Positions 36,532 through 45,610 of a DNA stretch of 64,000 nt are shown here, in pieces. The notes below the pieces were generated by a model, which did not search any database, was not told the origin of the DNA, and worked only from the letters and a program-made list of their open reading frames with translations. Positions within the stretch are counted from its first letter, which is position 1. Every line of letters begins with the position of its first letter. The position numbers were made by a program, and so were the translations under genes. Origin of the DNA: Roseomonas acroporae (GTDB lineage Bacteria > Pseudomonadota > Alphaproteobacteria > Acetobacterales > Acetobacteraceae); assembly GCF_023223525.1 (NCBI RefSeq), contig NZ_JALPRX010000019.1:1-64000 (forward strand). The letters run 5' to 3'.

Positions 36532-36587
36532 GGGGGCGGACTCCCTGGTTGCCCCCCGCCGGGTTCTCCCCCGGGGGGCGGTGCGGA

Positions 36588-37901
36588 TCAGCCCCGGTAG
36601 ATGGGGAAGCGCTCGCAGAGGGCGAGCACCCGCTCGCCCACGGCCTTCTCCACGGCGGCGTTGGCCTCGGCGGCCTCCGCACCCTGGTTGCCCTTGGCGG
36701 CCAGCCCTTCCAGCACCTCGCCGATCATGCGGCCGATCTCGTGGAACTCGGCCTCGCCCAGCCCGCGCGAGGTCGCCGCCGGCGAGCCCAGGCGCACGCC
36801 GGAGGTGACGGCCGGCTTCTCGGGGTCGAAGGGGATGGCGTTCTTGTTGCAGGTCAGGTGCGCCCGCCCCAGCCCGGCCTCGGCCACCTTGCCGGTGACG
36901 CGCTTCGGCCGCAGGTCCACCAGCATCAGGTGGTTGTCGGTGCCGCCGGTGACGATGCCGAAATCCTGCGCCAGCAGCGATTCCGCCAGCGCCTTGGCGT
37001 TGGCCACCACCTGGTGGGCGTAGGCGCGGAATTCCGGCCGCAACGCCTCGCCGAAGGCCACGGCCTTGGCGGCGATGACGTGCATCAGCGGCCCGCCCTG
37101 CAGGCCCGGGAAGACGGCGGAGTTGAGCTTCTTCGCCAGCTCCGGGTCGTTGGTCAGGATCATGCCGCCGCGCGGGCCGCGCAGGGTCTTGTGGGTGGTG
37201 GTGGTCACCACATGGGCGTGCGGGAACGGGGACGGGTGCGCGCCGCCGGCCACGAGGCCCGCGAAATGCGCCATGTCCACGAAGAACTTCGCGCCCACCT
37301 CGTCGGCGATCTCGCGGAAGCGGGCGAAGTCCCAGAAGCGGGCATAGGCGGAGCCGCCGGCGACGATCACCTTCGGGCGGGACTCGCGGGCGATCCGCGC
37401 CACCTCCGCCATGTCGATCACCCCGTCCTCGCGGCGGACGGTGTAGGGGGCGACCTTGAACCACTTGCCGGAGTAGTTGACCGGCGAGCCATGCGTCAGG
37501 TGCCCGCCGGCGGCCAGGTCCAGCCCCATGAAGGTGTCGCCGGGCTGCATGGTGGCGAAGAACACCGCCTGGTTCGCCTGCGCGCCGGAATGCGGCTGCA
37601 CGTTGGCGAACTCGCAGCCGAACAGCTTCTTCGCCCGCTCGATGGCCAGCGTCTCGGCGACGTCCACCACCTCGCAGCCGCCGTAGTAGCGGCGGCCCGG
37701 CAGCCCTTCCGCGTACTTGTTGGTCAGGACCGAGCCCTGGGCCTCCAGCACGGCGCGGGAGACGATGTTCTCGCTGGCGATCAGCTCCAGCCCGTCCTGC
37801 TGGCGCACCAGCTCCCGCCGGACCACCTCGGCGATCTCGGGATCGGTCTCGGCCAGCGGGGCGTTGAAGAAGCGCTCCGCGTCGAAGCTCGGCTCACTCA
37901 T
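36588..37901 (-). CDS. glyA: Serine hydroxymethyltransferase
   Basis: GlyA is a PLP enzyme interconverting serine and glycine while loading tetrahydrofolate. The N-terminus [39 protein letters not shown] and the PLP lysine in [19 protein letters not shown] are family signatures. At 437 aa it has normal length. Its start at 37901 lies inside the 3' end of rpiB (8-nt overlap), so the two are translationally linked. Confidence 0.97.
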   Translation of the reverse strand: MSEPSFDAERFFNAPLAETDPEIAEVVRRELVRQQDGLELIASENIVSRAVLEAQGSVLTNKYAEGLPGRRYYGGCEVVDVAETLAIERAKKLFGCEFANVQPHSGAQANQAVFFATMQPGDTFMGLDLAAGGHLTHGSPVNYSGKWFKVAPYTVRREDGVIDMAEVARIARESRPKVIVAGGSAYARFWDFARFREIADEVGAKFFVDMAHFAGLVAGGAHPSPFPHAHVVTTTTHKTLRGPRGGMILTNDPELAKKLNSAVFPGLQGGPLMHVIAAKAVAFGEALRPEFRAYAHQVVANAKALAESLLAQDFGIVTGGTDNHLMLVDLRPKRVTGKVAEAGLGRAHLTCNKNAIPFDPEKPAVTSGVRLGSPAATSRGLGEAEFHEIGRMIGEVLEGLAAKGNQGAEAAEANAAVEKAVGERVLALCERFPIYRG

Positions 37902-38412
37902 CGTTCGGGCGCTCTTCGAAGGTCTTGGGTTCGGGCAGGTCGATCGGGCCCAGCGCCATCGGCTTGGAGAGCGGGGCCAGCTTGGCGAGGCGGTTGTCGT
38001 GCCGCCCGCCCTCGTAGGGCGTGTCGAGGAAGACCGAGAGCGCGTCCAGTGCCAGCTCCGGCCCGGTCAGCCGGGCGCCGAAGGCGGCGACGTTGGCGTC
38101 GTTGTGCGCCCGGGTCAGCCGCGCCTCGGTGGTGTCGTGCAGCACGGCGCAGCGTATGCCGAGATGCCGGTTGGCCGCGATCTGCATGCCGATGCCGGAG
38201 CCGCAGACCAGCACGCCGTAGCCGGCCTCGCCCCTCGCCACCGCGTCGCAGACCGGATGGGCGAAATCGGGGTAGTCCACGCTTTCCGGGCCGCTGGTGC
38301 CGAAATCCAGCACCTTGTGCCCGGCGGCCTCCAGGGCGCGCCGCAGCGTGTCCTTCAGGATGAAGCCGCCATGGTCGGCGCCCATCGCGATGGTCAGGCG
38401 TTCTTCGGTCAT
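37894..38412 (-). CDS. rpiB: Ribose-5-phosphate isomerase B (RpiB/LacAB family)
   Basis: RpiB interconverts ribose 5-phosphate and ribulose 5-phosphate. The motifs are [17 protein letters not shown] at the N-terminus, [19 protein letters not shown], and the active-site Cys region [18 protein letters not shown], followed by [12 protein letters not shown]. At 172 aa it is longer than the usual 145-150 because of a C-terminal tail ([20 protein letters not shown]). It precedes glyA with an 8-nt overlap. This gene is oriented divergently from metY. Confidence 0.93.
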   Translation of the reverse strand: MTEERLTIAMGADHGGFILKDTLRRALEAAGHKVLDFGTSGPESVDYPDFAHPVCDAVARGEAGYGVLVCGSGIGMQIAANRHLGIRCAVLHDTTEARLTRAHNDANVAAFGARLTGPELALDALSVFLDTPYEGGRHDNRLAKLAPLSKPMALGPIDLPEPKTFEERPNDE

Positions 38413-38656
38413 CGGAAGGATCTACCACGGAGGGTGTTCTCCCGGAACCTCGGGACCCAAGCCGTTGATTGCAACCCCGCCATGCACGTCCCCACCCGCC
38501 GGCGGGCCGCGAGGGGGCCGGGGGCGGCCAATCCCGCATTACCGTCGGTTGAATTCGGGGTTCCACGCCGCCGGCCGTTCCGCCGACCGGCGAACTCCTC
38601 TAGAATCCGCCGCAAGGCCGACGAGCGCCAGAGCGGGCGCCAGAGGAGGACACACC

Positions 38657-39949
38657 ATGACCGCACCGAGCTGGACCCACCCGGAAACCCAGGTGCTGCA
38701 CGCCGGCCACCGGGCCGACCCGACCACCGGCGCCGTGGCGGTGCCGATCTACCAGACCACCTCCTACCAGTTCCAGGACACGGCGCACGCGGCGCGGCTG
38801 TTCGGGCTGCAGGAGCTGGGCAACATCTACACCCGCATCATGAACCCGACGACCGACGTGCTGGAGCAGCGCGTCGCGGCGCTGGAGGGTGGCGCCGCCG
38901 CCTGCGCCGTCGCCTCGGGGCAGGCGGCCACCTCCTTCTGCGTGCTGAACCTGGCACGCGCGGGCGACAACATCGTCTCCTCCACCGACCTCTACGGCGG
39001 CACCTGGAACCTCTTCGCCAACACGCTGAAGGATCTCGGCATCGAGACCCGCTTCGTCGATCCGGCCGATCCCGAGGCCTTCGCCCGCGCCACCGACGAC
39101 CGCACCCGCCTCTGGTACGCCGAGACCCTGCCCAACCCGAAGCTCCAGGTCTTCCCGATCGCCGAGGTGGCGGCGCTGGGGCGGAAGCTCGGCGTGCCGC
39201 TCGTCATGGACAACACGGCGGCGCCCGTCCTCTGCCAGCCGCTGCGGCACGGCGCGGCGGTGGTGATGCACTCCACCACCAAGTTCATCGGCGGCCACGG
39301 CACCAGCATCGGCGGCATGGTGGTGGATGGCGGCAATTTCGACTGGGCCGCCCACCCCGACCGCTTCCCGACGCTCAACACCCCCGATCCCAGCTATCAC
39401 GGCGCCGTCTGGTCGGAAGCGGCCAAGGCGCTCGGCCCGATCGCCTTCGCGCTGCGCCTGCGGGTCTGCCTGCTGCGCGACCTCGGCGCCGCGCTCTCGC
39501 CGATGAACGCCTTCCTGCTGCTCCAGGGGCTGGAGACGCTGCCGCTGCGCATGGAGCGGCACAACGCCAACGCGCTGCGCGTCGCGGCGTACCTGGCCGA
39601 GAACCCGGCCGTCGCGCATGTCATCCACCCCTCGCTCCAGCAGGGCGAGGCGAAGCGCCGGGCCGAGGCGTACCTGAAGGGCGGCTACGGCAGCCTGCTG
39701 GGCTTCGAGCTGAAGGGCGGCGCCGAGGCCGGGCGGCGCTTCATCGACGCGCTGAAGCTGTTCTACCACGTCGCCAACATCGGCGACGCGCGCAGCCTCG
39801 CCATCCACCCGGCGAGCACGACGCACAGCCAGCTCTCGGCCGAGGAGCAGGGGCTGACCGGCGTGACGCCGGGCTATGTGCGCCTGTCCATCGGCATCGA
39901 GCACATCGACGACATCCTGGCCGATCTGGAGCAGGCGTTGAAAAATTAA
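38657..39949 (+). CDS. metY: O-acetylhomoserine sulfhydrylase (aminocarboxypropyltransferase)
   Basis: MetY condenses O-acetylhomoserine with sulfide to form homocysteine in methionine synthesis. It is a Cys/Met-metabolism PLP enzyme. TQVLHAGHRADPTTGAVAVP opens the fold, and YTRIMNPTTDVLEQRVAALE and the PLP lysine in MHSTTKFIGGHGTSIGG near residue 208 are diagnostic, along with the C-terminal HPASTTHSQLS. GAGGAGGA lies 6-8 nt before the ATG. At 430 aa the length matches MetY rather than MetB/MetC. A TAGAAT at 38601 could be its -10. No SAM riboswitch is recognisable in the 244-bp leader. Confidence 0.94.
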   Translation: MTAPSWTHPETQVLHAGHRADPTTGAVAVPIYQTTSYQFQDTAHAARLFGLQELGNIYTRIMNPTTDVLEQRVAALEGGAAACAVASGQAATSFCVLNLARAGDNIVSSTDLYGGTWNLFANTLKDLGIETRFVDPADPEAFARATDDRTRLWYAETLPNPKLQVFPIAEVAALGRKLGVPLVMDNTAAPVLCQPLRHGAAVVMHSTTKFIGGHGTSIGGMVVDGGNFDWAAHPDRFPTLNTPDPSYHGAVWSEAAKALGPIAFALRLRVCLLRDLGAALSPMNAFLLLQGLETLPLRMERHNANALRVAAYLAENPAVAHVIHPSLQQGEAKRRAEAYLKGGYGSLLGFELKGGAEAGRRFIDALKLFYHVANIGDARSLAIHPASTTHSQLSAEEQGLTGVTPGYVRLSIGIEHIDDILADLEQALKN

Positions 39950-39964
39950 ACCCTTCAAGCTGCT

Positions 39965-39993
39965 ATCGGGCCAGTTCAAAACGCTGGCCCGAT
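39965..39993 (+). terminator. Probable terminator of metY
   Basis: ATCGGGCCAG (39965-39974) and CTGGCCCGAT (39984-39993) form a perfect 10-bp stem with a 9-nt loop, 15 nt after the metY stop. No strong T-run follows. It is also at the 3' side of the convergent nucleotidase gene. Confidence 0.6.
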
Positions 39994-40002
39994 GGAATGG
40001 AA

Positions 40003-40938
40003 TCATTCCGATTCGGTAGGTTCTATCTCATTTTTAACTCCATATGGCACATGCCCCACAGAGGTTACGGAAGCCGCATTGCTTATATGTCTTATCTGAT
40101 CATCAAAGAATATATCTGGCTTGAATTCACGCAAGAATGGGCCTTTTGGCAGCCCTCCCAAAAATGCAGCCTCGTCGATGCGTATCTGCCGGCTAATCAA
40201 TGTCCGTATAGCTCTCTCGTGAGCGGGGGCGGATCTCGCGGTGAATAGACCGAGGCGAATTCTCATTTTCGAACTTTTCGACTGCATGGATTTGAGTTGA
40301 TGCAAAGCTTCTAGGAGTGGCCAAAGCGGTCCTTCCGGCAATGGGGTACCCAACCGCGTTCTCTCATGTGCGTGAAACTCATTCAATCCATGTCGCGCAA
40401 AAACTCTTTCAGCTTCATCACTAAATAGTACGCCGTCACCATCAAAAGCTATTCTGATTTCGTCAGGATGGGGATCTTCGCCGATGGATCGTGGAATGAC
40501 ACGGGCTGCTGGTGAACCTGCGCGCAACGCAGCAGTCACATCATCGACATTTGCAGACAGGAACAATTTTGCTCCTAACGGCCGCAGATAACCAAAAGGA
40601 GTCCTGCCTCTCGTAAAAATCCCCCTTTCAATCTTGAGTTCGTGCTCCTGGGCAGATTTGAATACCCGCAATCCGCTTACAGGGTCATTGCGCGATAACA
40701 ACACAACCTCGACGCGCTGGTGATTGCTACCAGCTTCGGCATTGTCATTTATACTGAGTAATTTTTTGATCAGAGAGAAGGCCGCTCCTTTTCTGGCGGG
40801 CCGGTCAAGACGTTGAAACTGCATCTCCATGTATTCCGCATCATCATCCTCACTGAATACTGTATTTTCTTCCTCGAAATCAAACAACGCCCTGGAAGAA
40901 ACAGCGATAACGATTGAATTTTCCAGTGTTGGTGCCAT
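40003..40938 (-). CDS. Cytosolic 5'-nucleotidase (cN-I-like), foreign composition
   Basis: This 311-aa protein resembles the cytosolic 5'-nucleotidase I family, HAD-like enzymes that dephosphorylate nucleoside monophosphates. Supporting blocks are IVIAVSSRALFDFEEEN at the N-terminus, VEVVLLSRNDPVSGLRVFKS, LGAKLFLSANVDDVTAALRA, the HAD-type IRIAFDGDGVLFSDEAERVF near residue 164, and PDIFFDDQIRHIS near the C-terminus. The ribosome-binding site is GAGGAAA. Composition is clearly different from all neighbours, near 45-50% GC with A/T-ending codons. It is a single insertion between metY and hemB, pointing to recent acquisition. No transposase or attachment site is seen. The substrate is unknown. 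Confidence 0.85.
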   Translation of the reverse strand: MAPTLENSIVIAVSSRALFDFEEENTVFSEDDDAEYMEMQFQRLDRPARKGAAFSLIKKLLSINDNAEAGSNHQRVEVVLLSRNDPVSGLRVFKSAQEHELKIERGIFTRGRTPFGYLRPLGAKLFLSANVDDVTAALRAGSPAARVIPRSIGEDPHPDEIRIAFDGDGVLFSDEAERVFARHGLNEFHAHERTRLGTPLPEGPLWPLLEALHQLKSMQSKSSKMRIRLGLFTARSAPAHERAIRTLISRQIRIDEAAFLGGLPKGPFLREFKPDIFFDDQIRHISNAASVTSVGHVPYGVKNEIEPTESE

Positions 40939-40990
40939 ATTTTCCTCACAGCTTAGCTAGAAATAAATCATTCCCGCGGATAATATCTGA

Positions 40991-42148
<1,158 letters not shown>

Positions 42149-42193
42149 TCCCCCGGACCGGCTTCCCCGGACGCCGGCCGCCGGGAAGGTTTC

Positions 42194-42219
42194 CCGGGGC
42201 CCGCGGCCGCGGGCCCCGG
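42194..42219. terminator. Perfect 26-bp palindrome between convergent hemB and hydrolase
   Basis: CCGGGGCCCGCGG followed directly by its complement CCGCGGGCCCCGG. It lies in the middle of the 144-bp convergent spacer and could serve both transcripts. Confidence 0.5.
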
Positions 42220-42292
42220 CCGCCTCGCGTCTCGTCGGGGCGGCGGGCCCGGCTGCCGGCCAGTACCGGCCCGCGGGCAGAGGCGCCCGGGT

Positions 42293-43336
42293 TCACTGGT
42301 CCGCCGGCATCATCTCCGGCCTGGAGGTCACGCGGCCTTCCGCGACGCCCACGAAGAGCGAGACGATGGCGCGGTCCGCGAGGTTCCCGCCGCGGCCCAT
42401 GTCCTGGAAGCCACAATGCCCGCCGCCGGCCACCAGCACCGGCGCCACCGCCGGGCACGCATCCCAGTCCACGCCCCGCAGCATCGCCGCCGGCACGATC
42501 GGGTCGTCCGCGGCGGCCAGCAGCAGCGTCGGCACGCGGATGCGCGGCAGCACGCGGTCCGGCCGGATCGCCGCGACGAACTCGTCGTAGCCGCGGTAGC
42601 CGAAGCGCGGGGCGGACACCGTCTCCTCGAATTCGCGCATGCTCCGCGCATGCTTCGCGGCGACCCGCAGCCGGTCGGTCAGGTCGGTGGCCGGCACCGC
42701 CAGCACCTCCCGCCGGTAGGCGCGCAGCATCGGCCGGCCGAGCACCCTGTTCCGGTCGATGGCGCGATGCGCGCCGGCCGGATCGAGCGGCGGGCAGATC
42801 GCGGCGGCGCCGAGCAGCCGCGGCAGGCCGCGCCGCTCCTCCTGCTCCACCGCCTGCCGGCCCAGCAGGTTCAGCACCAGCGCGCCGCCGAGCGACCAGC
42901 CGGCGACCACCACGCCCTCCGAGGTCAGGCTCGCCGGCAGGTCGCGCAGCACGTCGCGCAGGTCCTCGGAGCGCCCGATGTGGTAGTGGCTGCTGCTGCG
43001 CGACCGGCTCAGCCGGCTGCCGCGCAGGTTCAGCCGCAGCACCGGGAAGCCTTCCCGCAGCAGCGCCCGGCAGGCCGAGCGCAGGTAGGCGTCGTCCTCG
43101 GAGCCGATCGTCCCGTGCAGCAGCAGCGCCAGCGGCCGTGCCGGGCGCGCCGAGGCCACGTCCGCGCCCGGCCAGTGCAGCTTGGCGGCCAGCGCGTCGC
43201 CGTCGCCGAGCGGGAACCACAGCCAGTGCCCCTCCGGCAGCGGCACGCGCATGGGGTTCCTCACCCCGCGCATGGTCTGCAGCGTCGCGCTCAGCCAGGG
43301 CGGGCGCGGCACGAAGGGGTAGCGGATCACGTTCAT
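42293..43336 (-). CDS. Alpha/beta hydrolase, YheT/COG0429 type
   Basis: This 347-aa esterase-like hydrolase is of the family whose bacterial members have unknown substrates. The N-terminus RPPWLSATLQTMRGV is characteristic (HPWLRHPHLQTI-like). RPLALLLHGTIGSEDDAYLR supplies the oxyanion loop, and the nucleophile Ser is in VVAGWSLGGALVLNLLG. The late blocks PTLLLAAADDPIVPAAML (Asp) and AGGGHCGFQD (His) complete the triad. The start ATG at 43336 follows five copies of a 12-bp repeat, each containing an AGGGGA-like ribosome-binding site. Confidence 0.88.
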   Translation of the reverse strand: MNVIRYPFVPRPPWLSATLQTMRGVRNPMRVPLPEGHWLWFPLGDGDALAAKLHWPGADVASARPARPLALLLHGTIGSEDDAYLRSACRALLREGFPVLRLNLRGSRLSRSRSSSHYHIGRSEDLRDVLRDLPASLTSEGVVVAGWSLGGALVLNLLGRQAVEQEERRGLPRLLGAAAICPPLDPAGAHRAIDRNRVLGRPMLRAYRREVLAVPATDLTDRLRVAAKHARSMREFEETVSAPRFGYRGYDEFVAAIRPDRVLPRIRVPTLLLAAADDPIVPAAMLRGVDWDACPAVAPVLVAGGGHCGFQDMGRGGNLADRAIVSLFVGVAEGRVTSRPEMMPADQ

Positions 43337-43396
43337 GGCCGTCCCCTGGGCCGTCCCCTGGGCCGTCCCCTGGGCCGTCCCCTGGGCCGTCCCCTG
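43337..43396. repeat. 12-bp perfect tandem repeat abutting the hydrolase start
   Basis: Five exact copies of GGCCGTCCCCTG run from the base next to the ATG. On the minus strand each unit is CAGGGGACGGCC, placing a purine-rich Shine-Dalgarno-like segment in every copy, the nearest 5 nt from the start codon. If translation began further upstream, the array would encode QGTA repeats. Confidence 0.85.
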
Positions 43397-43658
43397 GTCC
43401 GCCCCCGGGGCCGCGCCCCGCCGGCGGCGGCCGCACCGTCGCGGGCCGCCGCCGGACCCTCCGTGCCGACGGCCCTGATCCCCGATCGCATGCCGCGAAT
43501 GTCCCGAACTCCTGACCTGGAACGGACGCCGCCGGGCGCGCCGCCACGCCATGGCGGCCGCCGGGCACGACGCCCCGCGCGTGGCAACGCGAGGGCATCC
43601 CGCGAGTGCCCCGCACGGCGCGGCGATTGTGATGGGCCGCCGCGCCGGCGCAAGTCCC
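43397..43658. other. Spacer between the antiporter stop and the hydrolase repeat array
   Basis: No gene is supported. The most structured part is around 43578-43612, where short GC-rich repeats such as GCGAGGGCATCCCGCGAGTGCCC form weak inverted repeats. It probably holds the hydrolase promoter. Confidence 0.35.
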
Positions 43659-45407
43659 CTACCCGGCCCGCTCGATCGCCGGCGCGCGCGGCAGCATGCC
43701 GGTGGCCAGGCGCGCCTCCTCGGCCGGCACGCCCATCGCCTCCAGCGCGCGCTGGCCGATGCGCAGCGCCAGTTCCCGCTCGTCGTTCACCGCCAGGCGC
43801 GCGCCGCTCTCCTCGGGCGAGGCGAAGGCCGTCTCGCCATGCGTGCGCGCCACCACGGCGGCCCGCGGGTTCGCGGCGTGCAGTACGTCCTGCGCGCGCC
43901 GCGTCTGGTAGCTGTCGGGAATCGCGAGGACGACCAGCCGGGCGCGGCCGAGCCCGACACTGGCGGCGACGGCGGGATTGACGATCTCGCCGAGCGCCAC
44001 CGGCACCCCGGCCTGCTCCAGCCGCGCGACGATCGCCGCATCCGTCTCCACCACGGCCACCCGGATGCCGCGCCCGCGCAGCAGCCGCGCCACCAGCGCG
44101 CCGACCCGGCCGTGCCCCACCACCACCACGTGGCCGGACCAGCTCTCCGGCACGGCGTGGCGCGACGGCGCGGGCGGCTCGGCCGCCCCGCCGCGGCCCA
44201 GCAGCCGGGCGAGCCGGGGCCGCAGCGGCAGCGCCGGCTCCAGGCGGCCGGCCAGGGCGAAGAGCAGCGGGTTGAGCGCGATCGAGATCAGCGACGCCGC
44301 GAGGATCAGGTCCTGCCCGGCCGGCGGCAGCAGCCCGAGCGAGACGCCGAGCGCCGCGAGGATGAAGGAGAACTCGCCCACCTGCCCGAGCCCGGCCGCG
44401 ACGGTCAGCCCGAGGCCCGGCGGCTCGCCCAGCAGCCGGGCGATCAGCAGCGCGGCCAGCGACTTGCCGAGGATCACCACGCCGACCGAAGCCAGCGCGC
44501 CGAGCGGCTGGCGCAGCAGCACGCCGGGGTCGAACAGCATCCCCACCGAGACGAAGAACAGCACGGCGAAGGCGTCCTGCAGCGGCAGGATGTCGGCGCC
44601 GGCGCGGTGGCTCAGCTCGCTCTCGGCCAGCACCATCCCCGCGAAGAAGGCGCCGAGCGCGAAGGAGACGCCGAACAGCGCCGCCGCGCCGAAGGCGATG
44701 CCCATGGCGGTGGCGAGCACGGCCAGGGTGAACAGCTCGTGCGAATCCGTGGCGGCGGCGCGGGCCAGCAGCCAGGGCACGACGCGCCGCCCGAAGACCA
44801 GCATGCCGGCCGCGAACAGCGTCACCTCCGCCAGCCGCCAGCCCAGCGCCGCCACGACCGGCCCCCACCCGCCGCCCGTCTCCGCGGCGGCGGCCAGGGC
44901 CGGGATCGCCACCAGCGCCGCCACCATGGCCAGGTCCTCGACCACCAGCCAGCCGATCACGACGCGGCCGCGCGGCGTGCGGACCAGGCCGCGCTCCTCC
45001 AGCGCGCGCAGCAGCACCACCGTGCTGGCGACCGAGAGGGCGAGGCCGAACACCAGCCCCGCCCCGACCGTCCAGCCGAGCGCCAGCCCGATGCCGCAGC
45101 CGAGCAGGGTCGCCACCGCGATCTGCGCCAGCGCCCCCGGCACCGCGACGCCGCGCACCGCCGCGAGGTCGCGCGGCGCGAGGTGCAGCCCGACGCCGAA
45201 CATCAGCAGGATCACGCCGATCTCGGCGAGCTGGTGCGCCAGCGATTCGTCGGCCACGAAGCCCGGCGTGTGCGGCCCGACCAGCACGCCGGCGACGAGG
45301 TAGCCGACCAGCGGCGGCAGCCCCAGCCGGCGCGCGAGCAGCCCGAGCAGGAAGGCCGCGACCAGACCCGCGACGATCAGCGTCAGCAGTGGCGAGTGCT
45401 GCGGCAT
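43659..45407 (-). CDS. Monovalent cation:proton antiporter (CPA2, KefB/YbaL-like)
   Basis: This 582-aa inner-membrane transporter has a 12-13 helix Na/H-exchanger domain (about 1-385) and a C-terminal TrkA-N-like Rossmann domain (about 415-530). Signatures include LGLPPLVGYLVAGVLVGPHT, the ion-binding region ALSVASTVVLLRALEERGL, and GAFFAGMVLAESELSHRA. The soluble part starts GHVVVVGHGRVGALVARLL, a nucleotide-binding glycine motif, and continues IPDSYQTRRA. It probably exports K+ or Na+ in exchange for protons. No partner subunit is adjacent. Confidence 0.9.
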   Translation of the reverse strand: MPQHSPLLTLIVAGLVAAFLLGLLARRLGLPPLVGYLVAGVLVGPHTPGFVADESLAHQLAEIGVILLMFGVGLHLAPRDLAAVRGVAVPGALAQIAVATLLGCGIGLALGWTVGAGLVFGLALSVASTVVLLRALEERGLVRTPRGRVVIGWLVVEDLAMVAALVAIPALAAAAETGGGWGPVVAALGWRLAEVTLFAAGMLVFGRRVVPWLLARAAATDSHELFTLAVLATAMGIAFGAAALFGVSFALGAFFAGMVLAESELSHRAGADILPLQDAFAVLFFVSVGMLFDPGVLLRQPLGALASVGVVILGKSLAALLIARLLGEPPGLGLTVAAGLGQVGEFSFILAALGVSLGLLPPAGQDLILAASLISIALNPLLFALAGRLEPALPLRPRLARLLGRGGAAEPPAPSRHAVPESWSGHVVVVGHGRVGALVARLLRGRGIRVAVVETDAAIVARLEQAGVPVALGEIVNPAVAASVGLGRARLVVLAIPDSYQTRRAQDVLHAANPRAAVVARTHGETAFASPEESGARLAVNDERELALRIGQRALEAMGVPAEEARLATGMLPRAPAIERAG

Positions 45408-45610
45408 GGCCCGTTCAACCCCGGCGCGTGGCGTAGAGCATAGAACTCCATCCGGCCGATCGTGTCAGGCGGGTGGAGCGCCAGCGCCCGGCCTGCCGGT
45501 CTCGCGCCCTCGGCGGCCATGCCCAGGTCGCCGGTCGCCGCGGTCCCGGCGGCCCCGGCCGGCGGCCGCCCCGCCCCCCTCGCCGACGGGCGGAACGGTG
45601 GCCGGCGCGC

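Noticed and set aside
38413-38656. SAM or SAH riboswitch upstream of metY
   Set aside because: No recognisable core or pseudoknot signature; only GC-rich inverted repeats.
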